From Agrobacterium vaccinii (GTDB taxonomy: Bacteria > Pseudomonadota > Alphaproteobacteria > Rhizobiales > Rhizobiaceae), in contig NZ_CP054151.1 of assembly GCF_021310995.1 (NCBI RefSeq), positions 1,309,001 to 1,373,000 of the forward strand: 64,000 bases of DNA. The letters run 5' to 3'. This document shows, one piece after another, positions 35,471 through 45,323 of this stretch. Within the stretch, counting starts at the first letter, position 1, and every line of letters begins with the position of its first letter. A program made the translations under genes and the position numbers. Under the pieces are notes generated by a model. It was not told where the DNA came from, did no database searches, and saw nothing but the letters and a program-made list of their open reading frames with translations.

Positions 35471-37291
35471 ATGAATGCTCGTTTTGAAAATTCGCGGTTC
35501 CGTTGGATTGCGTTCGGCGCGATGTGGCTCATCATCGCCTTCGGCGCGTTCGTGGCTGCGGATAAGTTCGGGCGCATTCAGGCGACGAAGACGCTGCTTG
35601 CCACCGCCAGCACGGATGGGGAGCTGAAAACGGCGCTTTTGAATGTCGCCTTGGAGCGTCCACGTGTTCTGCCGCTGGTGCTGTCGCGAGACAGGGATAT
35701 GATCGAAGCGCTGGAGAATGGCGGCGCGACGATCGAGCAGCTAGACCGCAAGCTGGAGGATCTGATCGAGGGTACGCAGGCATCGGTCATCTACCTCACC
35801 AATCTCGATGGCGTTACCATCGCCTCCAGCAACTGGCGAACCCCGGAAAGCTTCGTCGGCTCCAACTATGCGTTTCGGGACTACTTCAAACGCGCGCTGG
35901 ATACAGGCCGGGCGGAGCATTACGCGCTGGGCAATGTCAGCCGAAAGCCTGGGCTTTACATTTCACGCCGTGTGGATGGACCCGATGGCAAAGCGCTGGG
36001 TGTCGTCATTGCTAAGGTGGAGTTCAGCCGTCTGGAAGCCGACTGGAACATTGGTGGCCGCCCAGTCTACATCGTCGATAATAACGGCGTGGTGCTGATG
36101 ACCAGCATACCCGAATGGCGGTTCAAGACGGTGGCGCCGATTGCCGAGGCGCGCCGCAAGTCGATTGCGGAAAGCCTGCAATTCGGCGACGAGCAATTGT
36201 CGCTGATGCCGGTCACGACGTTGTCCTCGCCGGGACCGCAGGTGGCGATGGTCAATGTCGAAGCGCCACGGTCTTTACGGGGTGAGTATCTGCGGCTTGA
36301 ACTGCCGGTGCCGACGACCGAATGGAAGCTGCATTATCTTCAGCCGGTGGACCCGACGGTCAATGCTGCGGTCCGCGAAAGCCGCATCATTGCCGCCGCC
36401 AGCCTGATGCCGCTTCTGGCAATTTCTGCGATCTGGCTGCGGCGCAGGCAAAAGGCAGCGGAGGCACGGGCCGCTGCCGAGCAGGACAGGGCAGAGCTGG
36501 AACGGCGCGTTCAGGAACGGACCATCGATCTGACCATGGCTCGCGACCGGCTTCAGGCGGAAATTGTGCGGCACGAGCAGACCGCCGAGGAGCTGCAAAG
36601 CGTTCAGCACGAGTTGGTCAAAGCCAACCGACTGTCAATTCTGGGGCAAGTGGCGGCGGGCGTGGCGCATGAGATCAACCAGCCGGTGGCCACAATTCGC
36701 GCCTTCGCCGATAATGCCCGAGTATTTCTCAAGCGGGATCGCAAACAGGATGCCGATGAGAACCTCGAGAGCATTGCGTCGCTGACGGAACGGATTGGTG
36801 TCATCACCAGTGATTTGAAGATACTGGCGCGTAAGGGCCGCACCGCCGCCGAGCCCGTCAGCATTCGCCTCGTCATAGAGGGCGCTGTAGTGCTGTTGCG
36901 AAGCCGATTTGCCGGACGCATGGATGCGCTGGATATCAAGCTGCCGGAGGAGACTGTTCTGGTGTCGGGCAGCCGCATTCGGCTGGAACAGATCGTCATC
37001 AACCTTCTGCAAAACGCGCTCGAGGCTGTGGAGGACGTTGAGCAGGGGCGTGTCGAGGTACAGACGCAGGTGGTGGGCGATGAGGTGGTGTTGACGATTT
37101 CCGACAACGGCCCCGGCATTGCGCAGGATATCCACGAACAGCTGTTTTCCCCCTTCAACACCTCCAAGGAGGGCGGGCTGGGGCTGGGTCTCGTCATATC
37201 GCGCGATATCGCCTCGGACTATGGTGGCCGTATCGGAGTCGAAACGGGTGACGGCGGAACGTGTTTTTCTGTTTATTTGAAACGGGCTTGA
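35471..37291 (+). CDS. dctB: C4-dicarboxylate sensor histidine kinase DctB
   Basis: A 606-residue transmembrane sensor kinase. One membrane segment (about 11-30) and a second near 305-325 border a periplasmic dCache sensor domain with [34 protein letters not shown], the succinate-binding PAS-like region. A coiled-coil linker ([21 protein letters not shown]) leads to the HisKA domain with the phosphorylated histidine H400 in [13 protein letters not shown], and the ATPase domain with NLLQNALEA and [10 protein letters not shown]. It phosphorylates DctD when dicarboxylates are present. The gene is divergent from dctA, and its stop is one base from the dctD start. Confidence 0.95.
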   Translation: MNARFENSRFRWIAFGAMWLIIAFGAFVAADKFGRIQATKTLLATASTDGELKTALLNVALERPRVLPLVLSRDRDMIEALENGGATIEQLDRKLEDLIEGTQASVIYLTNLDGVTIASSNWRTPESFVGSNYAFRDYFKRALDTGRAEHYALGNVSRKPGLYISRRVDGPDGKALGVVIAKVEFSRLEADWNIGGRPVYIVDNNGVVLMTSIPEWRFKTVAPIAEARRKSIAESLQFGDEQLSLMPVTTLSSPGPQVAMVNVEAPRSLRGEYLRLELPVPTTEWKLHYLQPVDPTVNAAVRESRIIAAASLMPLLAISAIWLRRRQKAAEARAAAEQDRAELERRVQERTIDLTMARDRLQAEIVRHEQTAEELQSVQHELVKANRLSILGQVAAGVAHEINQPVATIRAFADNARVFLKRDRKQDADENLESIASLTERIGVITSDLKILARKGRTAAEPVSIRLVIEGAVVLLRSRFAGRMDALDIKLPEETVLVSGSRIRLEQIVINLLQNALEAVEDVEQGRVEVQTQVVGDEVVLTISDNGPGIAQDIHEQLFSPFNTSKEGGLGLGLVISRDIASDYGGRIGVETGDGGTCFSVYLKRA

Positions 37292-37292
37292 G

Positions 37293-38654
37293 ATGACGAT
37301 GAGCGGAACGGTCTATCTGGTCGATGATGACTCGCAACTGCGCAAGGCCATGCGCCAGACACTGGAACTGCATGGCATCCAAGTCACGCCGTTTCCAAAG
37401 GCGGAACTGGCGCTGGAGGCTCTGTCCAAAAACTTCGACGGTGTCGTGATCTCGGATGTGCGTATGCCCGGCATGGATGGCCTTCAGTTTTTCGAACGAC
37501 TGCGCCAGATCGATCCCGATCTGCCGGTCATTCTCATCACCGGCCACGGCGATGTGCCGATGGCGGTGGCCGCGCTGCATGACGGTGCCTATGATTTCAT
37601 TTCCAAACCCTTCCCTGCCGAACGCATGGTGGAAAGCGCGCGACGGGCGCTGGAAAAACGTCGTCTCATCATGGAAAACCGCGCCCTGAAACTGGCGGCG
37701 GTGCAGGCTGAGGACGACCTTCCGCTAATCGGCCAGACACCGGCGATGGAGCGCCTGCGCAACACCCTGCGCCATATCGCCGATACCGATGTCGACGTGC
37801 TGGTGGCAGGCGAGACCGGCAGCGGCAAGGAAGTGGTGGCAACGGCTCTTCACAATTGGAGCAAACGCCGCGCCAAGGGCAATTTCGTCGCGCTGAATTG
37901 CGGGGCCCTGCCGGAGACGGTGATCGAAAGCGAGCTCTTTGGCCATGAAGCCGGTGCTTTTACCGGTGCGCAGAAGAAACGCATTGGTCGCATCGAACAT
38001 TCCAGCGGCGGAACGCTGTTTCTCGATGAAATCGAAAGCATGCCGCCCGCAGTGCAGGTGCGAATGCTGCGGGTTCTTGAGATGCGACAAGTATCTCCTG
38101 TCGGCTCGAATGAAGAGCGGCCCGTGGACATTCGCGTGGTAGCTGCCGCAAAGGTGGACCTCGGTGATCCACAGCAGCGCGGTGACTTTCGCGATGACCT
38201 ATATTATCGGCTGAACGTCGTGACTTTATCCATTCCGCCGTTGCGGGAACGACGGGCGGATATTCCGCTGCTGTTTTCGCACTTCGTCAAGAAGGCCTCC
38301 GCCCGCTTCGGCATGCCGGTGCCGTCGATTACCTCCACCGTGTCGCGCCACCTGAATGATCACGATTGGCCGGGCAATGTCCGAGAGCTTGGGCATTTTG
38401 CCGAAAGGGTTGTGCTGGGACTGGAAGCGACCTCAGAACCGGCTGTCGCGCCAGTCGCGCCGCGCGATGTCTCCGGCACGCTGGCGGAAAGAATGGATCG
38501 CGAGGAAGAAAATATCATCCGGGAAGTGCTGGAAAAGCACGAAGGCGATGTTTCCGGAACGATTGCCGCGTTGGGCATCGCCCGCAAGACATTCTACGAC
38601 AAGCTTCAACGCCACAACATCAGCCGCACCGACTATGTTCAGAAAGGTGCGTAG
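37293..38654 (+). CDS. dctD: C4-dicarboxylate response regulator DctD (sigma-54 activator)
   Basis: A 453-residue NtrC-type activator. The receiver domain (1-120) has the phosphorylated aspartate D55 in [13 protein letters not shown]. The AAA+ domain has Walker A GETGSGKE, the sigma-54-contacting loop GAFTGAQ and the Walker B region [12 protein letters not shown]. The C-terminal Fis-type helix-turn-helix ([25 protein letters not shown]) binds the TGTGCGGA sites upstream of dctA. Phosphorylated by DctB, it opens the sigma-54 promoter of dctA. The ATG at 37293 directly follows the dctB stop, indicating coupled translation. Confidence 0.96.
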   Translation: MTMSGTVYLVDDDSQLRKAMRQTLELHGIQVTPFPKAELALEALSKNFDGVVISDVRMPGMDGLQFFERLRQIDPDLPVILITGHGDVPMAVAALHDGAYDFISKPFPAERMVESARRALEKRRLIMENRALKLAAVQAEDDLPLIGQTPAMERLRNTLRHIADTDVDVLVAGETGSGKEVVATALHNWSKRRAKGNFVALNCGALPETVIESELFGHEAGAFTGAQKKRIGRIEHSSGGTLFLDEIESMPPAVQVRMLRVLEMRQVSPVGSNEERPVDIRVVAAAKVDLGDPQQRGDFRDDLYYRLNVVTLSIPPLRERRADIPLLFSHFVKKASARFGMPVPSITSTVSRHLNDHDWPGNVRELGHFAERVVLGLEATSEPAVAPVAPRDVSGTLAERMDREEENIIREVLEKHEGDVSGTIAALGIARKTFYDKLQRHNISRTDYVQKGA

Positions 38655-38660
38655 AGTAAT

Positions 38661-38693
38661 GCCTCCTCAACGCCTGTCGGGCGATGAGGAGGC
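38661..38693. terminator. Hairpin between dctD and BA14K-family gene
   Basis: GCCTCCTCA (38661-38669) pairs with TGAGGAGGC (38685-38693), nine perfect pairs, between two convergent stop codons. No T-run on either side. Confidence 0.5.
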
Positions 38694-38708
38694 GATGCCG
38701 TTGCGCGA

Positions 38709-39209
38709 TCAGCCTGCCACGCAGAAGTGGTTCTGGCCATCGTAACCCATGTAAGTTCCGGTGCGCGAATTGAAGCTGCCGTAGCGCTGCGAGCAATAGT
38801 CGTACCAGGCATTCGTCCATGGCTCGATGGTGCGATATGTTGAGCGAGGCTGGTAGGCCGGGCGGGTGTCGTAAACCGGCTGGGCGCGGTAGACAGGCTG
38901 CGCACGATAGACCGGGCGAGGTGCCTGACGGTAGTAATAGTTATCGTCGGGCTCGCTGTATGTGTAGCTTGGCTGATAGGTCTGGTACTGACGCACCGGA
39001 GGCTCGTCATAGACGCGCTCATCCGAGTAGCGCGGCTGTGAAAGTGCCGAACCGACTGCCACACCGGCAGCAAGGCCAAGGACGCCACCCAGAAGAGCCG
39101 CGTCGCGGTCATGGCGGCGCCACTCGTCGGCTGATGCCGAATTGAGAGGGGCAAGGACTGTTGCGGAGACTGCAAGAGCCAGAAGTGTTTTTGCTGCGAA
39201 GGAAGCCAT
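38709..39209 (-). CDS. BA14K-family exported protein
   Basis: A 166-residue secreted protein with a signal peptide (1-27, cleavage near SASA), a glycine/alanine-rich hydrophobic stretch LLGGVLGLAAGVAVGSAL, a tyrosine/proline/arginine-rich repeat region (the heptad VYRAQPV occurs twice in tandem near residues 99-113), and the C-terminal BA14K motif WYDYCSQRYGSFNSRTGTYMGYDGQNHFC. Brucella BA14K is immunoreactive and lectin-like. The rhizobial homologues are probably surface-associated with unknown ligand. Two cysteines in the C-terminal motif could form a disulfide. The gene stands alone, converging on dctD. Confidence 0.85.
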   Translation of the reverse strand: MASFAAKTLLALAVSATVLAPLNSASADEWRRHDRDAALLGGVLGLAAGVAVGSALSQPRYSDERVYDEPPVRQYQTYQPSYTYSEPDDNYYYRQAPRPVYRAQPVYRAQPVYDTRPAYQPRSTYRTIEPWTNAWYDYCSQRYGSFNSRTGTYMGYDGQNHFCVAG

Positions 39210-39341
39210 TTTCTTTTTCCATCCAGAAGGCGGCGGGCTGCCAGTTGTTATCTGATGGTTAAGAATTAGCTCTGGCTGGCTGAATGCGGGCTGAATGAAT
39301 TAAGGCATCACCGTGACGGCATGAAAAGGGCAGAGCGCCCG

Positions 39342-40088
39342 TCAGCCAGTTATGATCGCTTCAGGTGCAAATGGCGCCATCATGCCGAGATAGGGTTTGT
39401 GGACGGGCGATGCGTAGGCGCCGCGCTTTGCCGTCTTGAGCCCCAGCGTTACCAGCCCCTCAGCATGCTTTACCGCCGCAGAAACGCCGTCCACCACGGG
39501 CACGCCGAATTCTTCGGAGAGCTTTGCAGCAAGGTCTGCCATACCAGCACAGCCCAGCACGATTGCGTCGGCTCTGTCGTTACGGATCGCAGCGTCTATT
39601 TCAAAACGCAGCCGTTCCAGCGCATCCGAATTGGGGTCTTCCAACGAAAGCACCGGAATATCCGCGGCCCGGACCTTGGCGCGATGGCCCATGCCGTAGC
39701 GATGGACGAGATGCTCCAGCGGCAGGCGGGAGCGTTCCATGGTGGTCACGACGGTGAACTTCTGCGCGATGAAAGAGGCCGTCGCCACAGCCGCCTCGCA
39801 GATGCCGATCACCGGAATATGCGCAAGCGCCCGTGCGGCATCCAGCCCCGTATCATCGAAACAGGCGATGATGGCCGCCTGCGCACCCTCCCGCTCACCC
39901 TTGGCGATTTCGGCCAGCAAACCGGGAACGGCGAAGACCTCGTCATAATAGCCTTCGATGGAAACCGGGCCCATTTGCGATGTGGTGGCGATGATGTCAG
40001 TGCCGTGGGCCGCAACGCTTCTTGCTGCTATGGCCACGGTTGCTGTCATGGATGCGGTGGTGTTGGGATTGACGATGAGAATGCGCAT
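39342..40088 (-). CDS. Hydantoin/aspartate-type racemase
   Basis: A 248-residue member of the Asp/Glu/hydantoin racemase family (HyuE-like). The N-terminus MRILIVNPNTTASMT is characteristic of hydantoin racemases, and the two catalytic cysteines sit in IIACFDDTG and IVLGCAGM. The enzyme racemises a C-alpha by two-base proton exchange. It is the last gene of a five-gene operon with an ABC transporter (stop-start gap of ten bases), which suggests that the imported compound is a hydantoin, ureide or amino acid derivative. No hydantoinase or carbamoylase is present in the window, so the substrate is unsettled. Confidence 0.85.
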   Translation of the reverse strand: MRILIVNPNTTASMTATVAIAARSVAAHGTDIIATTSQMGPVSIEGYYDEVFAVPGLLAEIAKGEREGAQAAIIACFDDTGLDAARALAHIPVIGICEAAVATASFIAQKFTVVTTMERSRLPLEHLVHRYGMGHRAKVRAADIPVLSLEDPNSDALERLRFEIDAAIRNDRADAIVLGCAGMADLAAKLSEEFGVPVVDGVSAAVKHAEGLVTLGLKTAKRGAYASPVHKPYLGMMAPFAPEAIITG

Positions 40089-40098
40089 GATGGCTTGT

Positions 40099-40917
40099 TC
40101 AGACTTTCAACTGGCGTCTGTTCAGATAAACGATGAGACCGAGGGTCGCCGCAATGACCAGCAGCGAGAAGAATGTGGTGACCGCACCCAGCGCGTAGAG
40201 AACCGGCGTGGTGACGTTGGTCGTCATGCCGTAGATTTCCAGCGGCAGGGTATTGTAGGTGCCAGCGGTCATCAGCGTGCGGGCAAACTCATCATAGGAC
40301 AGCGTAAAGCCGAACAGGCCGATGCCGATCAGGCTCGGCGCTATCATCGGCAGGACGACTTCGCGAAATGTCTGCCATGACGTTGCACCCAGATCACGCG
40401 CGGCTTCCTCGTAGGATGGCGAAAAGCGGTTGAAGACGGCAAGCATGATCAGCACGCCGAAGGGCAGCGTCCATGTCAGATGTGCCCCGAAGGCAGATGA
40501 GTACCACGAGGGCTCCAGCCCGAGTTGCTGAAACAAAACGCCGATGCCTAGAGAGATGATGATCGATGGCACCACTAGGCTGGCGACGGACAGATAAAAC
40601 AGCGGTGTCGCGCCAACGAATTTGCGGCGAAACGCCAAGCCGGCCAGAAGAGAGACCAGCACGGTCGAGAGCATAACCATGATGCCCAGAGCAAAAGAGC
40701 GGCGGAACGAGCCACCGAAATCTCCGACCGCCTGCTGCTCGAACAGATTGCCGAACCAGTGCAGCGACACGCCGTTCAGCGGAAAGGTCAGGCCGCCATT
40801 CGGCCCCTGAAAGGCGAGGATGAGAATGGCCGAGAGCGGGCCGTAAAGAAACAGCACGAACAGCGCGAAGAAGAACGCCAGAATATAGAACTCGCGACCG
40901 CGTTTTTCAGAGTGCAT
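40099..40917 (-). CDS. ABC transporter permease, PotC type
   Basis: A 272-residue inner membrane permease with six hydrophobic helices and the cytoplasmic EAA loop EEAARDLGATSWQTFREVVLPMIAPSL that docks on the ATPase. It follows the PotC branch of the polyamine/opine/iron-type transporters. It starts one base after the stop of the other permease. Together with the PotB-type permease, a Tat-exported binding protein and the ATPase it makes a complete importer. Confidence 0.9.
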   Translation of the reverse strand: MHSEKRGREFYILAFFFALFVLFLYGPLSAILILAFQGPNGGLTFPLNGVSLHWFGNLFEQQAVGDFGGSFRRSFALGIMVMLSTVLVSLLAGLAFRRKFVGATPLFYLSVASLVVPSIIISLGIGVLFQQLGLEPSWYSSAFGAHLTWTLPFGVLIMLAVFNRFSPSYEEAARDLGATSWQTFREVVLPMIAPSLIGIGLFGFTLSYDEFARTLMTAGTYNTLPLEIYGMTTNVTTPVLYALGAVTTFFSLLVIAATLGLIVYLNRRQLKV

Positions 40918-40918
40918 G

Positions 40919-41830
40919 TCAAAGCTCCTTCCTGATATCGACGACGCGTAATATGCCAGCGACCATCAGCAGCACGAGTGCCAGCAGGATCACGGCATTG
41001 GCAGCGGCAGCAGGATATTGCAGCAACGACATCTGGTTCTTCATCATCAGCGCGACCGACGCGCTTTGCCCGCCGGACATGACCTGAACCGTCGAGAAGT
41101 CCGCCATGACAAGGGTGACGACGAAGATGGTGCCGATGGCAATTCCCGGTTTGGCGAGCGGAATGATGACGTTCCAGAGTATCTGCCAGCTCGTTGCGCC
41201 TGCGTCCCGTGCGGCCTCTACCAGCGATTTATCGATACGCATCAGCGTGTTGAAAATCGGCGTGACCATGAACAGCGTATAGAGATGCACCATGGCCAGC
41301 ACCACGGCGAAATCGGAATAGAGCAGCCACTCCACCGGGGCCGGTACGATGCCCATATTGACCAGCGCGCTGTTCACCAACCCGTTTCGACCGAGCACCG
41401 GTATCCATGAAATCATGCGGATGATGTTGGAGGTCAGAAACGGCACGGTGCAGATGAGGAACAGCACCATTTGCATTGTGGTGGTGCGAATGTGGAATGC
41501 CAGAAAATAAGCAACCCAGAAGCCGCAAAACAGCGTGATGGCCCAGACGATGGCTGCGAACTTCAGCGTGTTGGCATAGGTCTGCCACGTCATCCATGAT
41601 CCCAGCGTTTCCCCGTAATTGAAGGTCACAAAGCCGGGATACATCTGGGCAAAGTCGTAATCCCAGAAACTGACGATGGCGATCATCAGGATCGGCAGGG
41701 CCAGAAAGAAACCGAGGATAAGCGCAAGCGGCGCTGCCTGCAGATAGGCGACGAGTTTCGGGGCAAGCGCAAAGCTGCGGCTTTTCTTGTCCGTCTTTTC
41801 ACTGACGCCGATCAGTCTCACTGTGACCAT
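40919..41830 (-). CDS. ABC transporter permease, PotB type
   Basis: A 303-residue permease with six membrane segments, the first near residue 30-55. The coupling loop VEAARDAGATSWQILWNVIIPLAKPGI is the EAA motif, and the conserved SNIIRMISWIPVLGRNGLVN segment is typical of the PotB subfamily. The open frame is 90 residues longer upstream, but the ATG at 41830 has GAGGAG at the correct spacing and the longer N-terminus is arginine-rich nonsense from the hairpin region. It pairs with the PotC-type permease directly downstream. Confidence 0.9.
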   Translation of the reverse strand: MVTVRLIGVSEKTDKKSRSFALAPKLVAYLQAAPLALILGFFLALPILMIAIVSFWDYDFAQMYPGFVTFNYGETLGSWMTWQTYANTLKFAAIVWAITLFCGFWVAYFLAFHIRTTTMQMVLFLICTVPFLTSNIIRMISWIPVLGRNGLVNSALVNMGIVPAPVEWLLYSDFAVVLAMVHLYTLFMVTPIFNTLMRIDKSLVEAARDAGATSWQILWNVIIPLAKPGIAIGTIFVVTLVMADFSTVQVMSGGQSASVALMMKNQMSLLQYPAAAANAVILLALVLLMVAGILRVVDIRKEL

Positions 41831-41857
41831 GGCCCGTCTCCTCGCTTTACTGGGAAA

Positions 41858-41885
41858 GGATGCGCGGAGATAAATCCGCGCATCC
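41858..41885 (-). other. Perfect intercistronic hairpin after the binding protein gene
   Basis: GGATGCGCGGA (41858-41868) and TCCGCGCATCC (41875-41885) form eleven perfect pairs with a six-base loop. It lies 20 bases after the binding protein stop and before the permease, a place where such structures stabilise the upstream message and attenuate read-through. The following bases TTTCCC are only weakly T-rich. Confidence 0.65.
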
Positions 41886-41904
41886 CGTTGTCGTCTTGAG
41901 GTGA

Positions 41905-43194
41905 TCAGGCTGCGATGAACTCGTTCCAGCGGCGGACCATGTAGCGGTCTTCGTCCATCACGGAGTTCCAGCAGGCGACCTTGCCCATGCGCTCCTGGAA
42001 GGAGCCGCCATCGCGTACCGCACCGGCCTTTTCCATGATCTTGCCATCGGGAGCGATGATGTCGCCCTGCGCGGCCTTGCCCTCGACCCAGTAGCCCCAC
42101 TCGTCCGCAGTCATGTGTTCCTTGGCCGTATCCATGGCGGCAGAGTAGTAACCCTGACGGTTGAGGTACGCGCCGACCCAGCCGGAGGTGTACCAGTTGA
42201 TATATTCATAGGCAGCATCCAGCTTTGCGCCTGACAGGTGCTTGGCAAGGCCGAGACCACCGCCCCATGAACGGTAACCTTCCTTCAGCGGCTGGTATTT
42301 GCAGGCGATGCCCTTGGAACGCACGGCGGCGACGGCAGGCGACCACATGGACTGGATGACGACTTCGCCGGATGCCATGAGGTTGACGCTCTCGTCGAAG
42401 CTCTTCCAGAAGGCGCGGAACTGGCCGTCCTTTTTGGCCTTGATCAGGAAGTCGATCGTCTTGTCGATCTCCTCCTTGGTCATGTTGCCCTTGTCGGCAT
42501 ATTTGACGTTGCCCATGGCTTCCATGATCATTGCAGCATCCATTATGCCAATGGACGGAATGTTGAGGATCGATGCCTTGCCCTTGAACGCGGGGTCCAT
42601 GATATCGGCCCAGCTGGTGATCTCACGTCCGACGAGGTCCGGGCGAATGCCGAGCGTATCGGCGTTGTAGATCGTCGGGACCATGGTGAAATAGTCTGTT
42701 TCGCCCTTGGCGAATTTCTTGTCGCCCGGCTTTTCCACGAAACCAACGGTGTGCGGTGCCGTACCCTGAGCAATGACGCTGTCAGGCGTCAGCTTGCCGT
42801 TTTTGAACAGCGGTACGATCTTGTCGTAATATTTCAGCTTCTTGATTTCCATCGGCTGGATCACGCCTGCCGGATAGACCTTCTTGAGAATCCAGTATTC
42901 GATGTCGGCGATGTCGTAGGAGTTCGGCTGGGTTACGGCGCGCTGTGCAGCGGCATCCGAATCCGTTGCCGTCATTTCCAGCGTGATGCCGAGGTCCGCC
43001 TTGCACTTTTCAGCGATCGCGTTGAGGTTCGATACGCCGGTGCCAAACTGACGCAGTGTAATCGGGTTCTGTGCCCAGATGGTCGGGAAGCCGGTGATGA
43101 GGCCGGAGCCGATGGCGGCACCGGTTGCTGCCGCGCCTGCCTTGAGAAGGCCACGACGGGACAGACCTTTTTTAATGCTGGATCGAGTGGTCAT
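41905..43194 (-). CDS. ABC transporter substrate-binding protein with Tat signal
   Basis: A 429-residue PotD-like extracellular solute-binding protein. The N-terminus has a twin-arginine signal SRRGLLKAGAAATG, so the protein is probably exported folded by Tat. Mature motifs include SYDIADIEYWILKKVYPAG, ASILNIPSIGIMDAAMIMEAMG and YEYINWYTSGWVGAYLNRQGYYSA. It delivers ligand to the permease pair encoded downstream. The ATG at 43194 is preceded by AGAGGAGA. The frame to 43269 is not used. The ligand may be a carboxylated nitrogen compound, judged from the racemase in the operon, but this is inference. Confidence 0.9.
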   Translation of the reverse strand: MTTRSSIKKGLSRRGLLKAGAAATGAAIGSGLITGFPTIWAQNPITLRQFGTGVSNLNAIAEKCKADLGITLEMTATDSDAAAQRAVTQPNSYDIADIEYWILKKVYPAGVIQPMEIKKLKYYDKIVPLFKNGKLTPDSVIAQGTAPHTVGFVEKPGDKKFAKGETDYFTMVPTIYNADTLGIRPDLVGREITSWADIMDPAFKGKASILNIPSIGIMDAAMIMEAMGNVKYADKGNMTKEEIDKTIDFLIKAKKDGQFRAFWKSFDESVNLMASGEVVIQSMWSPAVAAVRSKGIACKYQPLKEGYRSWGGGLGLAKHLSGAKLDAAYEYINWYTSGWVGAYLNRQGYYSAAMDTAKEHMTADEWGYWVEGKAAQGDIIAPDGKIMEKAGAVRDGGSFQERMGKVACWNSVMDEDRYMVRRWNEFIAA

Positions 43195-43223
43195 GAAAAT
43201 TCTCCTCTGGTTGGTTTTTGTGG

Positions 43224-44309
43224 TTATTTTTCTATCCGTCCGAGCACGATGGCATCGGCCGCATTCCATGAAAGCGGTATGGCCTCCCCGACCTTGACGG
43301 GTTTCTCGAAGAAGGCGACATCGCTTAAAGTCACGTTGAAGTCCTCGAAACCGGCACCCGCGACGACGATCTTCACGCTGGCGCCATGATATTCGACGTT
43401 GGAGACGATGCCGGTGAAGCCAAGACCAGACACATCCGTTTCGCCAACACGAACGCGGTCCGTTCTGATGGCGATATCGACCGGGCCGCTATCCGGGGCA
43501 TTGCCCGTGGCTATGAACGATCCGCCACCCGTGACATCCATCGTCAGGGTGTCGCCCACCGTCTCTCTGACGCGACCGGAAATGACGTTGTGGTTGCCCA
43601 TGAAGCGGGCAACGAAGCCGGTCGCGGGTCGCTCGAACACCTCGCGCGGGGTTGCTGCTTGCTCGATGCGACCGTCATTCATGATGACGATGATATCGGC
43701 CAGCGCCATCGCCTCTTCCTGGCTGTGGGTGACGTGTACAAAGGTAATGCCGAGCGATGTTTGCAGCTTCTTGAGCTCCGCCCGCATGCGAATTTTGAGA
43801 AATGGATCGAGAGCCGAGAGCGGCTCATCGAGGAGTAGCGCCTCAGGATCGGTGATCAGCGCCCGTGCCAGCGCCACACGCTGCTGCTGGCCACCGGAAA
43901 GCTGGGCCGGTTTGCGATCGGCATAGGGGTCGAGCTGCATCAGTTGCAGCATTTCCATCGCCTTTGCGCGCCGCGCCTCCTTGTCGACCCCCTTCATCTT
44001 GAGGCTGAAAGCGACGTTGTCGATGAGGTCAAGATGGGGGAACAGCGCATAGGACTGGAACATCATCGCCGTGCCGCGCTTGGCGGGTGGAAAATCCGTG
44101 ACCACCGTATTGCCTAGTCTGACATCACCGCTCGAGATGGTCTCATGCCCGGCAATCATGCGCAAAGTCGAGGTCTTACCGCAGCCGGAGGGGCCGAGCA
44201 GGCAGCAATAGCTACCCGCAGGAATTTTAAGGCTGATCGCATGCACAGCCGTCGTCGTGCCGTAGACTTTCGAAACGGAAGCGATGTCGATTTCGGCGGC
44301 TTTGCTCAT
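43224..44309 (-). CDS. ABC transporter ATP-binding subunit (PotA type)
   Basis: A 361-residue ATPase. It has Walker A GPSGCGKTS, Q-loop MMFQSYALFPHL, signature LSGGQQQRVALARAL, Walker B LLLDEPLSALD and the H-loop histidine of HVTHS, followed by a C-terminal TOBE domain (about 280-355). First gene of the operon, with AGGGGA before ATG 44309. The longer frame to 44381 is rejected. A GntR regulator gene is divergent. Confidence 0.93.
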   Translation of the reverse strand: MSKAAEIDIASVSKVYGTTTAVHAISLKIPAGSYCCLLGPSGCGKTSTLRMIAGHETISSGDVRLGNTVVTDFPPAKRGTAMMFQSYALFPHLDLIDNVAFSLKMKGVDKEARRAKAMEMLQLMQLDPYADRKPAQLSGGQQQRVALARALITDPEALLLDEPLSALDPFLKIRMRAELKKLQTSLGITFVHVTHSQEEAMALADIIVIMNDGRIEQAATPREVFERPATGFVARFMGNHNVISGRVRETVGDTLTMDVTGGGSFIATGNAPDSGPVDIAIRTDRVRVGETDVSGLGFTGIVSNVEYHGASVKIVVAGAGFEDFNVTLSDVAFFEKPVKVGEAIPLSWNAADAIVLGRIEK

Positions 44310-44477
44310 GCGGGTTCCCCTGACTGTCCGCATATTCTCTGCATACGCCGTGCCAGTTCGATGAGCGCCCGATAAGCTCATAAAATTAAAGGATATTTTG
44401 TCCGGCTGGAAAAAAGAAGAAGTTGACGGCTGTCTGTTGTGCCCAAAAAATATGCGATTGTTTTCGATGTTGCATAA

Positions 44478-44493
44478 GGATTGTATTCAATCC
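44478..44493. promoter_or_regulatory. Candidate GntR-type operator
   Basis: GGATTG-TATT-CAATCC is a perfect inverted repeat in the 262-base region between the divergent transporter operon and its GntR gene. Its core ATTGTATTCAAT resembles operators of FCD-type GntR regulators. Binding is inferred from position. Confidence 0.5.
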
Positions 44494-44571
44494 GACGCCT
44501 ACCGTGCAGACGTTTTTTGTTTTCAGTTTTGCTGCTTCGATGTAAAAGGCAAGGGGAATACGGATGCTGCC

Positions 44572-45282
44572 ATGACCATTGCCCATATCACGCCCGAACT
44601 GGATGCCTCGCAGGAAGACCGTGCCCAGGCTATTCGCGATACGTTGCGAGATGCAATCGTGGACAGGCGGCTTACCCCCGGTACAAAACTGTCCGAGGCG
44701 GAAGTCGGCACGTTGTTCGATGTCAGTCGTACCGTCGTGCGCGCCGCCTTGCAGATGCTGGCCTTCGAAGGACTGGTCAAAACAGAGCGCAACCGCGGCG
44801 CTTTCGTTTCAAACCCCACGCCGGAAGAGGCGCGGCAGGTTTTTTCGTCGCGCAGGTTGATCGAACCGGGGATCGTCAATGCCGCCATCGAGCGCCTGAC
44901 GCCTGCAATTATTGCTGACATCCGTGCGCATCTGGAAGAAGAAACCCGCCACCAGCACGCGCGAGGCCCCAGCGCCAGACGGGCGGAAATCAAGGCGTCG
45001 GGAGATTTCCACCTGATGCTGGCATCGGTCGCGGGCAACGCCATTCTCGAAAAATTCATGGCGGAACTGGTCGCCCGCTCGTCGCTCGTCATCGCGCTCT
45101 ATGGTCGCTCGGGTGTTTCAAGCTGCGGACATGGTGACCACGCCTCCATACTTGATGCTTTGGAGGCGGGTGATGTTGAGAAGGCGAGAACGTTGATGCT
45201 GCACCACATCGATCACATCGAAGCCGATCTCGATCTGCGCAACAAGGAGGGCCTTGCCCTCAAGGACGCCCTCTCTCTTTAG
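44572..45282 (+). CDS. GntR-family regulator (FadR/FCD subfamily)
   Basis: A 236-residue regulator with an N-terminal winged helix (RAQAIRDTLRDAIVDRRLTPGTKLSEAEVGTLFDVSRTVVRAALQMLAFEGLV) and a C-terminal FCD helical bundle that senses small carboxylate ligands through metal-bound histidines. It is divergent from the ABC transporter/racemase operon and is its likely repressor or activator. The ATG at 44572 fits the family N-terminus, and the frame from 44398 would add 58 cysteine-rich residues with no family similarity. Confidence 0.88.
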   Translation: MTIAHITPELDASQEDRAQAIRDTLRDAIVDRRLTPGTKLSEAEVGTLFDVSRTVVRAALQMLAFEGLVKTERNRGAFVSNPTPEEARQVFSSRRLIEPGIVNAAIERLTPAIIADIRAHLEEETRHQHARGPSARRAEIKASGDFHLMLASVAGNAILEKFMAELVARSSLVIALYGRSGVSSCGHGDHASILDALEAGDVEKARTLMLHHIDHIEADLDLRNKEGLALKDALSL

Positions 45283-45323
45283 GTAGCTTTGGTCAGGCGC
45301 AAGCTGTGCGACTGACGGCATTC

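Noticed and set aside
39342..44309. Opine transport and catabolism locus
   Set aside because: The transporter type would fit, but no opine oxidase, conjugation or T-DNA genes accompany it, and a racemase ends the operon.
44398..44571. N-terminal extension of the GntR regulator
   Set aside because: The cysteine-rich leader is unlike any GntR N-terminus and covers the operator region. ATG 44572 fits the family.
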